From the NCBI GenBank assembly GCA_003167475.1, contig PMTB01000095.1, positions 1 through 5,767 on the forward strand: a DNA stretch of 5,767 nucleotides, in the 5' to 3' direction. This document shows, piece by piece, positions 1-5,025 of this stretch (within the stretch, counting starts at the first letter, position 1; each line of letters starts with the position of its first letter). The translations under genes were made by a program, and so were the position numbers. Under the pieces are notes generated by a model that worked only from the letters and a program-made list of their open reading frames with translations, was not told the origin of the DNA and did not search any database. Origin of the DNA: a candidate division FCPU426 bacterium. Lineage in GTDB: Bacteria > Oederibacteriota > PGYV01 > Palsa-1178.

Positions 1-1046
1 GGCACAATGATAAGCACATGCTGCATGAACTCAACCCGTATAAAAAACAGCAGTATAAGATAAGGCCAGACAAAAGCGGCCAATAAATCCTTGCCGGATA
101 AAACAAAGTCCCGTTTTTTAAGGGATAAAGACCGGAGTGTTTTCCATGTATAGTAAACGAGCGCGGAAAAACAAAGCGAGGCCGGCAGAGGGCCCATGCC
201 TGTTGTAAAAAGATATGATATGAAAGAAAGGTTGGGGAACACGCTATGCCCGACGCTCATATACCCGGAAACGGACCCGAATAATGTGGAAATTATCAGG
301 GGCGTACGCCGGATTACAGGCAGGAACGATATGAAGAAAAGGGCAAAGCTCAAAGTTGCCGCGCCAAAGAAGTTTTTTTTATTCGTTCCGTAATAAGTTG
401 AAACCGCAAGAACAAGAGGCACAGCGAGCAAAGCCGCGTTGTATTTGAAAAACACCGCGATAATGCTTAAGGCAAAAGAGGCGAAAACATTGAAAAATGA
501 AGGTTTTTTCAGCGTTTTTAGTATGAATACCAGGGCGAGCGTGGTAAATAATACCATGCCGGGGTCGGGTTTTATAAGCCAGGAGTGGTCAATGTGCGCG
601 TAAGAAAAAGCAAGCAGCACAGCCGCGGCAAGCCCGGCATAAACATTTTCAAGCAAAAGCCCAAGCCAGAAAAGAGCCGCAATCGCCGCGATTGAGATAG
701 CCACTGAAAAAACGCGGTCAATAACGTAAAGGTCCTTGGGTTCGAGGTCCTTAATATCGGAAGGAAGCTTGTTTTTAAACCCAAATGCATTGGTTTTTAC
801 ATACACCCAGTCAATGAAGGTGTAAGCATAAACCGAGTATATAGGGTAAAGATAAAAATGAGGGTCAAGCCGGTTAAACCGCACATTTTCCAGACCGGCA
901 TTGGTAATGGCGTACTCATCAGGGTGAAAAACAAAAGGTGTGCCGTAAGTTATCATAGGAGAGCGCATAAAAAAGGCACACAGGCAGATGAGGAGAAGGG
1001 AAAAGGTGATAACTGTTGTTTTTAATGAGGGAATAAGAGGTTTCAT
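1..1046 (-). CDS. GT-C fold membrane glycosyltransferase, GT39/PMT_2-like (partial, C-terminus off window)
   Basis: An uninterrupted minus-strand frame runs from ATG at 1046-1044 to the left edge: 348 codons plus 2 nt, no stop reached. The protein is strongly hydrophobic, with a first membrane segment at about residues 10-27 and further segments from about residue 111 onward. A loop after the first segment carries HPDEY (residues 41-45), the acidic motif expected in the first periplasmic loop of GT-C enzymes, followed by LDPHFYLYP (60-68), the 'NPHFF-YPSL'-like stretch common in GT39-type proteins. R111 and KPDPG (159-163) fit later family positions. Family members move a sugar from a lipid-phosphate carrier to an acceptor on the outer face of the inner membrane; donor and acceptor here are unknown. 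The start is the first ATG after an in-frame TAA 33 nt upstream. No Shine-Dalgarno sequence is visible. It is transcribed divergently from the 1250 gene. Class is fairly secure; exact family is inferred. Confidence 0.85.
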   Translation of the reverse strand, partial: MKPLIPSLKTTVITFSLLLICLCAFFMRSPMITYGTPFVFHPDEYAITNAGLENVRFNRLDPHFYLYPIYSVYAYTFIDWVYVKTNAFGFKNKLPSDIKDLEPKDLYVIDRVFSVAISIAAIAALFWLGLLLENVYAGLAAAVLLAFSYAHIDHSWLIKPDPGMVLFTTLALVFILKTLKKPSFFNVFASFALSIIAVFFKYNAALLAVPLVLAVSTYYGTNKKNFFGAATLSFALFFISFLPVIRRTPLIISTLFGSVSGYMSVGHSVFPNLSFISYLFTTGMGPLPASLCFSALVYYTWKTLRSLSLKKRDFVLSGKDLLAAFVWPYLILLFFIRVEFMQHVLIIV

Positions 1047-1080
1047 ATTTGGCTGTAAAATATTGAATAGAGGTGGATTT

Positions 1081-1140
1081 TAGTTGATTTCAATTTTAAA
1101 TATATATGTTCCACATGCCCTCCGGGCGTATAGTTGATTT
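1081..1140. repeat. Direct repeat TAGTTGATTT, two copies 50 bp apart
   Basis: TAGTTGATTT occurs at 1081-1090 and again at 1131-1140, each followed by AT-rich sequence (CAATT and AATT). A shorter third match, TAGTTG, starts at 1160. All lie between the divergent genes starting at 1046 and 1250. The 50-bp period is close to five helical turns, so protein-binding sites are possible, but the region is AT-rich and chance is not excluded. Between the copies is a small inverted repeat, GCCC-TCC-GGGC, at 1117-1127. Confidence 0.4.
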
Positions 1141-1152
1141 AATTCAGTAAAT

Positions 1153-1182
1153 ATTATCATAGTTGGAGGGGATTTAAAACAA
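1153..1182 (-). promoter_or_regulatory. Possible promoter for the GT-C glycosyltransferase gene
   Basis: On the minus strand TTGTTT (1182-1177) is followed after 18 nt by GATAAT (1158-1153). Both hexamers are imperfect. It would give a leader of about 100 nt before the ATG at 1046, and it lies next to the plus-strand promoter at 1189-1218. This is the best sigma-70-like pair I see upstream of that gene, but it is weak evidence. Confidence 0.25.
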
Positions 1183-1188
1183 TAAATA

Positions 1189-1218
1189 TTGACTTTTACC
1201 CTGCCTTTAAGTTAAAAT
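1189..1218 (+). promoter_or_regulatory. Sigma-70-type promoter for the 1250 gene and GT9 gene
   Basis: TTGACT at 1189-1194 (5 of 6 to consensus) and TAAAAT at 1213-1218 (5 of 6) are separated by 18 nt. Transcription would start near 1225, about 25 nt before the ATG at 1250. No other promoter is evident before the GT9 gene, so it probably drives both. Confidence 0.65.
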
Positions 1219-1239
1219 ATGAAATACCTTTTAAAACAC

Positions 1240-1245
1240 AGGAGG
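1240..1245 (+). promoter_or_regulatory. Ribosome binding site AGGAGG of the 1250 gene
   Basis: A full AGGAGG sits 4 nt before the ATG at 1250. The spacing is a little short, but the match fixes the start. Confidence 0.8.
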
Positions 1246-1249
1246 TTTT

Positions 1250-2014
1250 ATGCGTTTCAGTATAAAATACATTGTCTCAATCCTAATATTTTGTTTTCTG
1301 GTGACGGGTTTGTTTGCCGCCAGCAGCAAGAAAAGCGAGAAAGCCGCCGCGCCTGCCACCGAAGAGAACGGTAACAGGGGGCCTGTGACTTTGGGCGTTG
1401 TGAAGGGCCCGGGAACCGAAGCCAATATTTTTGACGATAACAGCCTCATTTACACTCCCGTGCCGACGGTCACTCCGGTATTCACCATCAAGACGCCTGA
1501 AAAGGAAGCCTGGAGACTTTTGACGGACACCAAATCCATGCTGAACAGGTGCCAGAAGTACACCAAAATATACAACAACACTTTCAGGAAAGATTTCATG
1601 GAAAGTTATAACGATATGGGCGACGTCGTGGGCAGGATACACACCGAAGCTCTTTTGGACAAGCGGGATCAGGTTGAGATGGATTGGGAAAACCAGGTGG
1701 ACAAGGCGGAGCACAGCCTCGCCCTCGCCGAAGAATGGGCCAATGAGTTCAATGATGATTACAAGAGCATGGTGAAGAACCAGTCGCGTGTGCAGGAACT
1801 CCTGAAAAAGTTCAGTCCGAAGATACAGCGCACGGACGAGGTGGAGCTCAAGTACAAGCATAATGACGAGGAAATGTTCTACACCAAAAAAGATATAGAC
1901 AAATTCAACGAGCTTTTTAAAACCTATGTCATAAAGTACCAGGAAATGGTAAAGACAAAAGAAGACAAGGTGAACAAGCTCCTTAACGACCATTACGAAC
2001 TTTATAAGCCTTAG
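1250..2014 (+). CDS. Exported, mostly helical protein of unknown function
   Basis: 254 aa, not recognised as a named family. Residues 1-23 form a Sec signal peptide: R2 and K6, a hydrophobic core IVSILIFCFLVTGLF, and a likely signal peptidase I cut after A23 or A24. No lipobox cysteine is at the cut site. Residues 25-80 are low-complexity (Lys/Ala/Pro/Glu-rich) and end in TPVPTVTPV (69-77), a flexible linker. From about residue 84 to the C-terminus the protein is rich in Glu, Lys, Asp, Leu and Met with few Gly or Pro, predicting long amphipathic helices or coiled coil. Only one cysteine (about residue 101) remains in the mature chain. It should lie in the periplasm or outside. The start is set by AGGAGG and the signal peptide. 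Its stop is 2 nt before the GT9 gene, so the two are co-transcribed, but a shared function is only inferred. A periplasmic scaffold or adaptor is a guess; I assign no function. Confidence 0.85.
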   Translation: MRFSIKYIVSILIFCFLVTGLFAASSKKSEKAAAPATEENGNRGPVTLGVVKGPGTEANIFDDNSLIYTPVPTVTPVFTIKTPEKEAWRLLTDTKSMLNRCQKYTKIYNNTFRKDFMESYNDMGDVVGRIHTEALLDKRDQVEMDWENQVDKAEHSLALAEEWANEFNDDYKSMVKNQSRVQELLKKFSPKIQRTDEVELKYKHNDEEMFYTKKDIDKFNELFKTYVIKYQEMVKTKEDKVNKLLNDHYELYKP

Positions 2015-2016
2015 GC

Positions 2017-3036
2017 ATGCTTAAACCGATAAAAAATATTCTCGTAATAAAGCTCCGGGACATAGGCGATATAGTGCTGTCCACCCCGGTGCTCAAGGTG
2101 CTGGACCATAACTGCGCCAACCCTATGATAATCTACGTCGTTAAAAAAGAGTACGAGAACTTCAAATACCTGCTGCCGTACGTCCGCGAGGTCGTCACCT
2201 ACGACAAAAAAGACCCCATTGACCTCATCCGCCTTATATTAAAGCTGCGTAAATACGATTTTGACCTTTGCGTCAACCTCCATGCCACATTCAGGAGCGC
2301 CATGATAGCCCTGCTTTCAGGCGCAAAATTCAGGCTGGTGCACAACCACAGCGGCAGGGATTATTTCACCTCGGTGCCGCTTGGTATTGTGGAGGCGCAA
2401 AAGAGCATAATAGAGCGCGACTTGGACACCTTAAACCCGCTTAAACTCCTGCCCATTACCGAAGAGATGAAAAAAACAGAACTTATCCTTAATGAGGAAT
2501 ATACAAGGTATATAGACGACGAAGAGGTCTGGCTTACAGTGGGATTGGGCATAGGCGCGAAACGCGACAATAAGATGTGGATGAAGGAAGGTTTTATAGA
2601 GGCGGGCAGACGCCTGGCCGCGGACGGATATAAGATAGCGGTCTTTTGTTCAAAGGATGAAAAGGGAATAGGCGAGACAGTGGTGGCCGGCATAGGGGAC
2701 AAGGCAAAGCTCTATTGCGGCCTGGATTTTTTAAGGCTGGCATTTTTTCTCAATAAGCTGAGGCTGTTTATAGGTAATGATTCGGGACTGCGCCACATGG
2801 CGGCCGCATTGGGAATAAAAACCCTAACGCTCTTCGGGCCTGAAAACCCGGTCGAGTGGCACCCATATAAGGAAGAGGACGGGCACTTCAAGATATCGCA
2901 TTTACAGGATGTGGCGAAGACAGGCGTTGACGTAAATTCAAAGAAATTCAGGACAAAGTCAATGCTGCCCATGGAAATGATAACAGAGGAAGAGGTATAT
3001 GACGCCGCGTTCAGGCTGCTGAAACAGAAGAAATAA
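2017..3036 (+). CDS. Glycosyltransferase family 9 (LPS heptosyltransferase-like)
   Basis: 339 aa, the normal length for GT9 (GT-B fold, cytoplasmic or membrane-peripheral). The N-terminal Rossmann half opens with NILVIKLRDIGDIVLSTPVL; D18 matches the catalytic-base aspartate of the WaaC/WaaF family. Residues around 83-100 (DLCVNLHATFRSAMIALL) fit the next conserved block. The C-terminal donor-binding half has NKMW (about residue 187), where the family has a K-x-x-W-like element, and NDSGLRHMAAALG (254-266) followed by LTLFGPENPVEWHPY, the family signature; D255 and H260 are the conserved pair. Family members transfer ADP-heptose or a related sugar to lipid A-core or another surface glycan; the actual donor is unknown, so no waa name is given. 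The ATG lies 2 nt after the preceding stop with no clear Shine-Dalgarno sequence, suggesting translational coupling. It ends in tandem stops (TAATAA). Isoleucine is mostly ATA, unlike gap. Confidence 0.93.
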   Translation: MLKPIKNILVIKLRDIGDIVLSTPVLKVLDHNCANPMIIYVVKKEYENFKYLLPYVREVVTYDKKDPIDLIRLILKLRKYDFDLCVNLHATFRSAMIALLSGAKFRLVHNHSGRDYFTSVPLGIVEAQKSIIERDLDTLNPLKLLPITEEMKKTELILNEEYTRYIDDEEVWLTVGLGIGAKRDNKMWMKEGFIEAGRRLAADGYKIAVFCSKDEKGIGETVVAGIGDKAKLYCGLDFLRLAFFLNKLRLFIGNDSGLRHMAAALGIKTLTLFGPENPVEWHPYKEEDGHFKISHLQDVAKTGVDVNSKKFRTKSMLPMEMITEEEVYDAAFRLLKQKK

Positions 3037-3039
3037 TAA

Positions 3040-3600
3040 TCAATAACATCCGCTCGCGTACATCTTCAATCCAGCCCCCGTGCCCGACCAACCCGTTGCG
3101 TTGGAAGGAAGACCTGAGGTATATGAAAAGCTCAAGACCTTCGAGTATGGGCCGTCCACAGCGCTTAGTCCGACTCCGGCAGAATATAAAGCCATCCAGT
3201 AATTGCCGCCGGAAGTAATGGACAGCGGTGTAACTGTGACTGAATTCCATCCCGATACCGGGGTTTGCTTAAGGGTTTCAACAAGAAGCATTCCGGGACT
3301 TCCGGCATTGTCCGCGTACACTCCCATGGCTATAAAACCCGTGGATCCGTTCAACTTTGAGGTCAGCGAGGTAAGTGTGGCGTTGTTTGAAGCTGTGAAT
3401 GAAACTGCCGCGACCATACCATTTGAAATATTGTCATTGTCGTTATTCAGGGAGTCTCCTGCAAGAATACCGCAAACCGTCGGAACAGGAGTAGCCGTGG
3501 GACCCGCCGGGGATGACGGGTTGTTTTTGGCGCAACCGGGCGCCAATGATACTGCCGCGGCAACAAGGGCACACACTGTGATGGGGATGATCGATTTCAT
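3040..3600 (-). CDS. Putative lipoprotein with beta-sandwich-like domain, unknown function
   Basis: 186 aa on the minus strand. The signal sequence has K2, a hydrophobic stretch (4-20) and a lipobox-like APGC with C23 as the candidate lipidated residue; Pro at -2 is unusual, so lipidation is likely but not certain. A linker with PTATPVPT (34-41) follows. The folded part (43-186) is rich in Ser, Thr, Gly and Asn, with VSFTASNNATLTSL, GVYADNAGSPGMLL, GWNSVTVTPL and GGNYWMALYS. This is the pattern of small surface beta-sandwich domains that describe 'Y-D-x-x-G-x-PG-x-LL' and 'G-x-YW' blocks. C43 and C185 bracket the domain and could form a disulfide. The start is fixed by AGGAGG and a perfect promoter. 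The stop (TGA, complement of 3040-3042) is 3 nt from the GT9 stop on the other strand, with no terminator between. Possible role: surface adhesion or glycan binding; no catalytic motif seen. Confidence 0.85.
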   Translation of the reverse strand: MKSIIPITVCALVAAAVSLAPGCAKNNPSSPAGPTATPVPTVCGILAGDSLNNDNDNISNGMVAAVSFTASNNATLTSLTSKLNGSTGFIAMGVYADNAGSPGMLLVETLKQTPVSGWNSVTVTPLSITSGGNYWMALYSAGVGLSAVDGPYSKVLSFSYTSGLPSNATGWSGTGAGLKMYASGCY

Positions 3601-3605
3601 TTGAA

Positions 3606-3611
3606 CCTCCT
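3606..3611 (-). promoter_or_regulatory. Ribosome binding site AGGAGG of the lipoprotein gene
   Basis: AGGAGG on the minus strand lies 5 nt before the ATG at 3600-3598. It selects this minus-strand frame over the overlapping plus-strand frame at 3203-3604. Confidence 0.85.
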
Positions 3612-3624
3612 GAAGTTTTATATC

Positions 3625-3639
3625 CTACTGTCTTGGTAG
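3625..3639. repeat. Short inverted repeat in the lipoprotein leader
   Basis: CTAC (3625-3628) and GTAG (3636-3639) flank a 7-nt loop, overlapping the predicted minus-strand start point (about 3634) just downstream of the -10 box. It could be a small operator. Only 4 bp are paired, so significance is uncertain. Confidence 0.3.
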
Positions 3640-3640
3640 T

Positions 3641-3668
3641 ATTATAGCATGCGTTTTATGTTTGTCAA
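3641..3668 (-). promoter_or_regulatory. Consensus sigma-70 promoter for the lipoprotein gene
   Basis: On the minus strand TTGACA (3668-3663) and TATAAT (3646-3641) both match consensus fully, with a 16-nt spacer. Transcription would start near 3634 and give a leader of about 34 nt. The match suggests strong basal expression unless repressed. Confidence 0.85.
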
Positions 3669-3745
3669 GCGTGACTGTGGAAAAACGGGAGAGATTGTTA
3701 AAAAATTCACAAGAACTGCGAAACATAATAGGCCTTTATTATTTG

Positions 3746-3806
3746 GATTTTCACAAGCTTGAAAATCGCAAGCAAGACCTCTAATGCAATTTTCAAGCTT
3801 TAAAAA
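3746..3806. promoter_or_regulatory. Two AAGCTT-centred pseudo-palindromes upstream of the gap promoter
   Basis: Site 1 (3746-3767) is GATTTTC-ACAAGCTT-GAAAATC: 7-nt inverted arms around an 8-nt centre that includes AAGCTT. Site 2 (3790-3805) is TTTTCAAGCTTTAAAA, palindromic except for one C/T position. The AAGCTT cores (3755-3760 and 3795-3800) are exactly 40 bp apart, about four helical turns. The two also form a larger inverted repeat: 3755-3769 pairs with 3786-3800 at 14 of 15 positions, with a 16-nt loop. Site 2 ends only a few bases before the gap -35 box at 3811. Either paired operators for a dimeric regulator or a cruciform/RNA hairpin would fit. No U-tract follows on either strand, so it is not a standard terminator. 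The remainder of 3669-3745 shows nothing recognisable. Confidence 0.6.
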
Positions 3807-3810
3807 AACG

Positions 3811-3838
3811 TTGACAAATTTTACCGTTATAATATAAT
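3811..3838 (+). promoter_or_regulatory. Consensus sigma-70 promoter for gap-pgk
   Basis: TTGACA at 3811-3816 and TATAAT at 3833-3838 are both perfect, spaced by 16 nt. An overlapping TATAAT at 3828-3833 would give an 11-nt spacer and is unlikely to work with this -35. Transcription would begin near 3845, leaving a leader of about 57 nt before the ATG at 3902. Confidence 0.88.
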
Positions 3839-3852
3839 TGAGCGGATATTTA

Positions 3853-3876
3853 AGCACGTTCTATTAAAACGTTGCT
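3853..3876 (+). other. Hairpin in the 5' leader of gap mRNA
   Basis: AGCACGTT (3853-3860) can pair with AACGTTGCT (3868-3876): 8 bp with a single bulged T and a 7-nt loop. It begins about 8 nt after the predicted transcript start and ends 13 nt before the ribosome binding site, leaving that site free. Structures at this position often protect bacterial mRNAs from 5'-end decay; that role is inferred. Confidence 0.5.
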
Positions 3877-3889
3877 AAATCTAACTAAC

Positions 3890-3894
3890 GGAGG
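3890..3894 (+). promoter_or_regulatory. Ribosome binding site GGAGG that sets the gap start
   Basis: GGAGG lies 7 nt before ATG 3902. The in-frame TTG at 3872 is upstream of this site and has no ribosome binding site of its own, so 3902 is the start. Confidence 0.85.
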
Positions 3895-3901
3895 TACGGA
3901 T

Positions 3902-4912
3902 ATGGTAAAAGTAGGTATTAACGGTTTCGGACGCATCGGCAGAAACGTTCTCAAAGCTCTGCTTGCAAAGAAGAACAGCCAGATAGAAGTAGTGGCAGTA
4001 AACGACATCACGGACGCGAAGACGCTTGCGCATCTATTCAAGTATGACTCGGTGCAGGGGATTTTCGCCGGAGATTGCCACGCTGATGGCGATGACGTAG
4101 TAATCAACGGAAAAAAGATCAAGATCTTCAAGGAAAAAGACCCCGCAGCCATCAAGTGGAGCTCTATGGGCATCGAGATGGTCATAGAATCAACGGGTTT
4201 CTTCACTGATAAGGAAAAAGCCGTCCTTCACATGACAGGCGGCGGAGTTAAAAAGGTCATAATCTCAGCGCCGGCAAAGGGCGAGGATAAGACCTTTGTC
4301 ATGGGCGTTAACGAGAAAGAATACGACCCCAAAGCCCATCACATCGTCTCAAACGCTTCCTGCACGACCAACTGCCTTGCTCCTTTCACAAAGGTGCTCC
4401 ATGAGAAGATCGGTATCGTCAAGGGACTTATGACGACCATCCACTCATATACGAACGACCAGAAGATCCTCGACCAGCCGCATAAAGACCTGAGAAGGTC
4501 AAGGGCAGCCGCGTTATCAATGATCCCGACATCCACAGGCGCGGCGAAAGCCATCGGACTTGTTATGCCTGAGATGAAAGGCAAGCTCAACGGATATTCC
4601 ATGCGCGTCCCGACACCGAACGTATCGGCTGTTGACGTGGTTTTTGAAATGAAGAAAGAAGTCACCAAAGAGGAGATCAACGCTGTATTGAAAACAGCCG
4701 CCGAAGGCGAACTCAAAGGCATCCTTTCATTCACCGACCTCCAGCTGGTCTCGCATGATTTCCTGAACGACTCAAGCTCGTCCACTATAGACTCTGAAAT
4801 GACATACGTCGTGGGCAACATGGTAAAGATCCTTTCATGGTACGACAATGAATGGGGTTATTCCTGCAGGGTAGTTGATCTGGCTGATTACATGGTTAGC
4901 AAAGGACTATAA
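3902..4912 (+). CDS. gap: Glyceraldehyde-3-phosphate dehydrogenase, type I
   Basis: 336 aa, the usual length. It is the cytoplasmic homotetrameric enzyme that oxidises and phosphorylates glyceraldehyde 3-phosphate to 1,3-bisphosphoglycerate with NAD(P)+. The N-terminal Rossmann domain starts KVGINGFGRIGRNVL; D35 (in VNDITD) is the acidic residue that favours NAD over NADP. SNASCTTNC carries catalytic C154, and H181 (TIHSYTND) is 27 residues later as expected for the Cys-His pair. The S-loop block DLRRSRAAALSMIPTSTGAAKA and the C-terminal WYDNEWGYSCRVVDL are intact, so the enzyme should be active. The start at 3902 is chosen because of the GGAGG and because the family begins right before KVGINGFGR. 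Isoleucine is mostly ATC (about 18 of 24), typical of highly expressed genes and unlike the ATA-rich GT9 gene. It is followed by pgk and probably co-transcribed with it. Confidence 0.98.
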   Translation: MVKVGINGFGRIGRNVLKALLAKKNSQIEVVAVNDITDAKTLAHLFKYDSVQGIFAGDCHADGDDVVINGKKIKIFKEKDPAAIKWSSMGIEMVIESTGFFTDKEKAVLHMTGGGVKKVIISAPAKGEDKTFVMGVNEKEYDPKAHHIVSNASCTTNCLAPFTKVLHEKIGIVKGLMTTIHSYTNDQKILDQPHKDLRRSRAAALSMIPTSTGAAKAIGLVMPEMKGKLNGYSMRVPTPNVSAVDVVFEMKKEVTKEEINAVLKTAAEGELKGILSFTDLQLVSHDFLNDSSSSTIDSEMTYVVGNMVKILSWYDNEWGYSCRVVDLADYMVSKGL

Positions 4913-4926
4913 AATTCAGATAAGAA

Positions 4927-4947
4927 GTTCTGAGTTTTAAGTTTTGA
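4927..4947 (+). repeat. Three tandem heptamers GTTYTRA
   Basis: GTTCTGA, GTTTTAA and GTTTTGA follow one another without gaps, starting 14 nt after the gap stop codon. They are degenerate copies of one 7-nt unit. With only three copies in AT-rich DNA this may be chance or the remnant of a short tandem repeat. Confidence 0.4.
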
Positions 4948-4958
4948 GATACATATAA

Positions 4959-4989
4959 CCGTGGGCGTTGCTTTTTGCAACGCCCACGG
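4959..4989 (+). other. Perfect 13-bp hairpin between gap and pgk
   Basis: CCGTGGGCGTTGC (4959-4971) and its exact reverse complement (4977-4989) flank a TTTTT loop. The GC-rich stem is very stable. No run of T follows on either strand, so it is not a canonical intrinsic terminator; pgk has no clear promoter of its own after it. It may be a 3' stabiliser of gap mRNA, an RNase processing boundary or a partial attenuator giving more gap than pgk. Confidence 0.85.
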
Positions 4990-5013
4990 GATTTACAAAT
5001 GAAATCATAATAT

Positions 5014-5019
5014 AGGAGG
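5014..5019 (+). promoter_or_regulatory. Ribosome binding site AGGAGG of pgk
   Basis: AGGAGG is 6 nt before ATG 5026 and 24 nt after the intergenic hairpin, so it stays accessible when that hairpin forms. Confidence 0.85.
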
Positions 5020-5025
5020 ATAGCA

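Noticed and set aside
196..393. Plus-strand 65-aa frame inside the GT-C gene
   Set aside because: It is antisense to a continuous 348-codon membrane protein frame and has no supporting signals.
1096..1116. Six-codon leader ORF (ATG at 1116, minus) before the GT-C gene
   Set aside because: A GGAGG precedes it by only 2 nt, it shows no regulatory codon run, and it could easily be chance.
1283..1993. Long minus-strand open frame (236 aa) opposite the exported helical protein
   Set aside because: It has no ribosome binding site or recognisable motif and is fully antisense to a gene with promoter, AGGAGG and signal peptide. It is a shadow of that gene's codon pattern.
3203..3604. Plus-strand open frame (133 aa) over the lipoprotein gene
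   Set aside because: The minus-strand frame has a consensus promoter, AGGAGG and lipobox; the plus frame has none of these and no family resemblance.
3755..3800. Bidirectional terminator or inverted repeat of an insertion element
   Set aside because: No U-tract follows the arms in either direction, and there is no transposase or target duplication; operator-like sites fit the position better.
3642..3857. Minus-strand open frame (71 aa) in the divergent control region
   Set aside because: It lacks a ribosome binding site, overlaps both promoters and the palindromes, and resembles no protein.
3872..3901. Ten-codon N-terminal extension of gap from TTG
   Set aside because: It lies upstream of and across the GGAGG at 3890, overlaps the leader hairpin, and adds residues not found in the family before KVGINGFGR.
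4959..4989. Intrinsic terminator between gap and pgk
   Set aside because: The stem is strong, but there is no T-tract on either strand after it and pgk has no promoter of its own; kept as a processing or stability hairpin.
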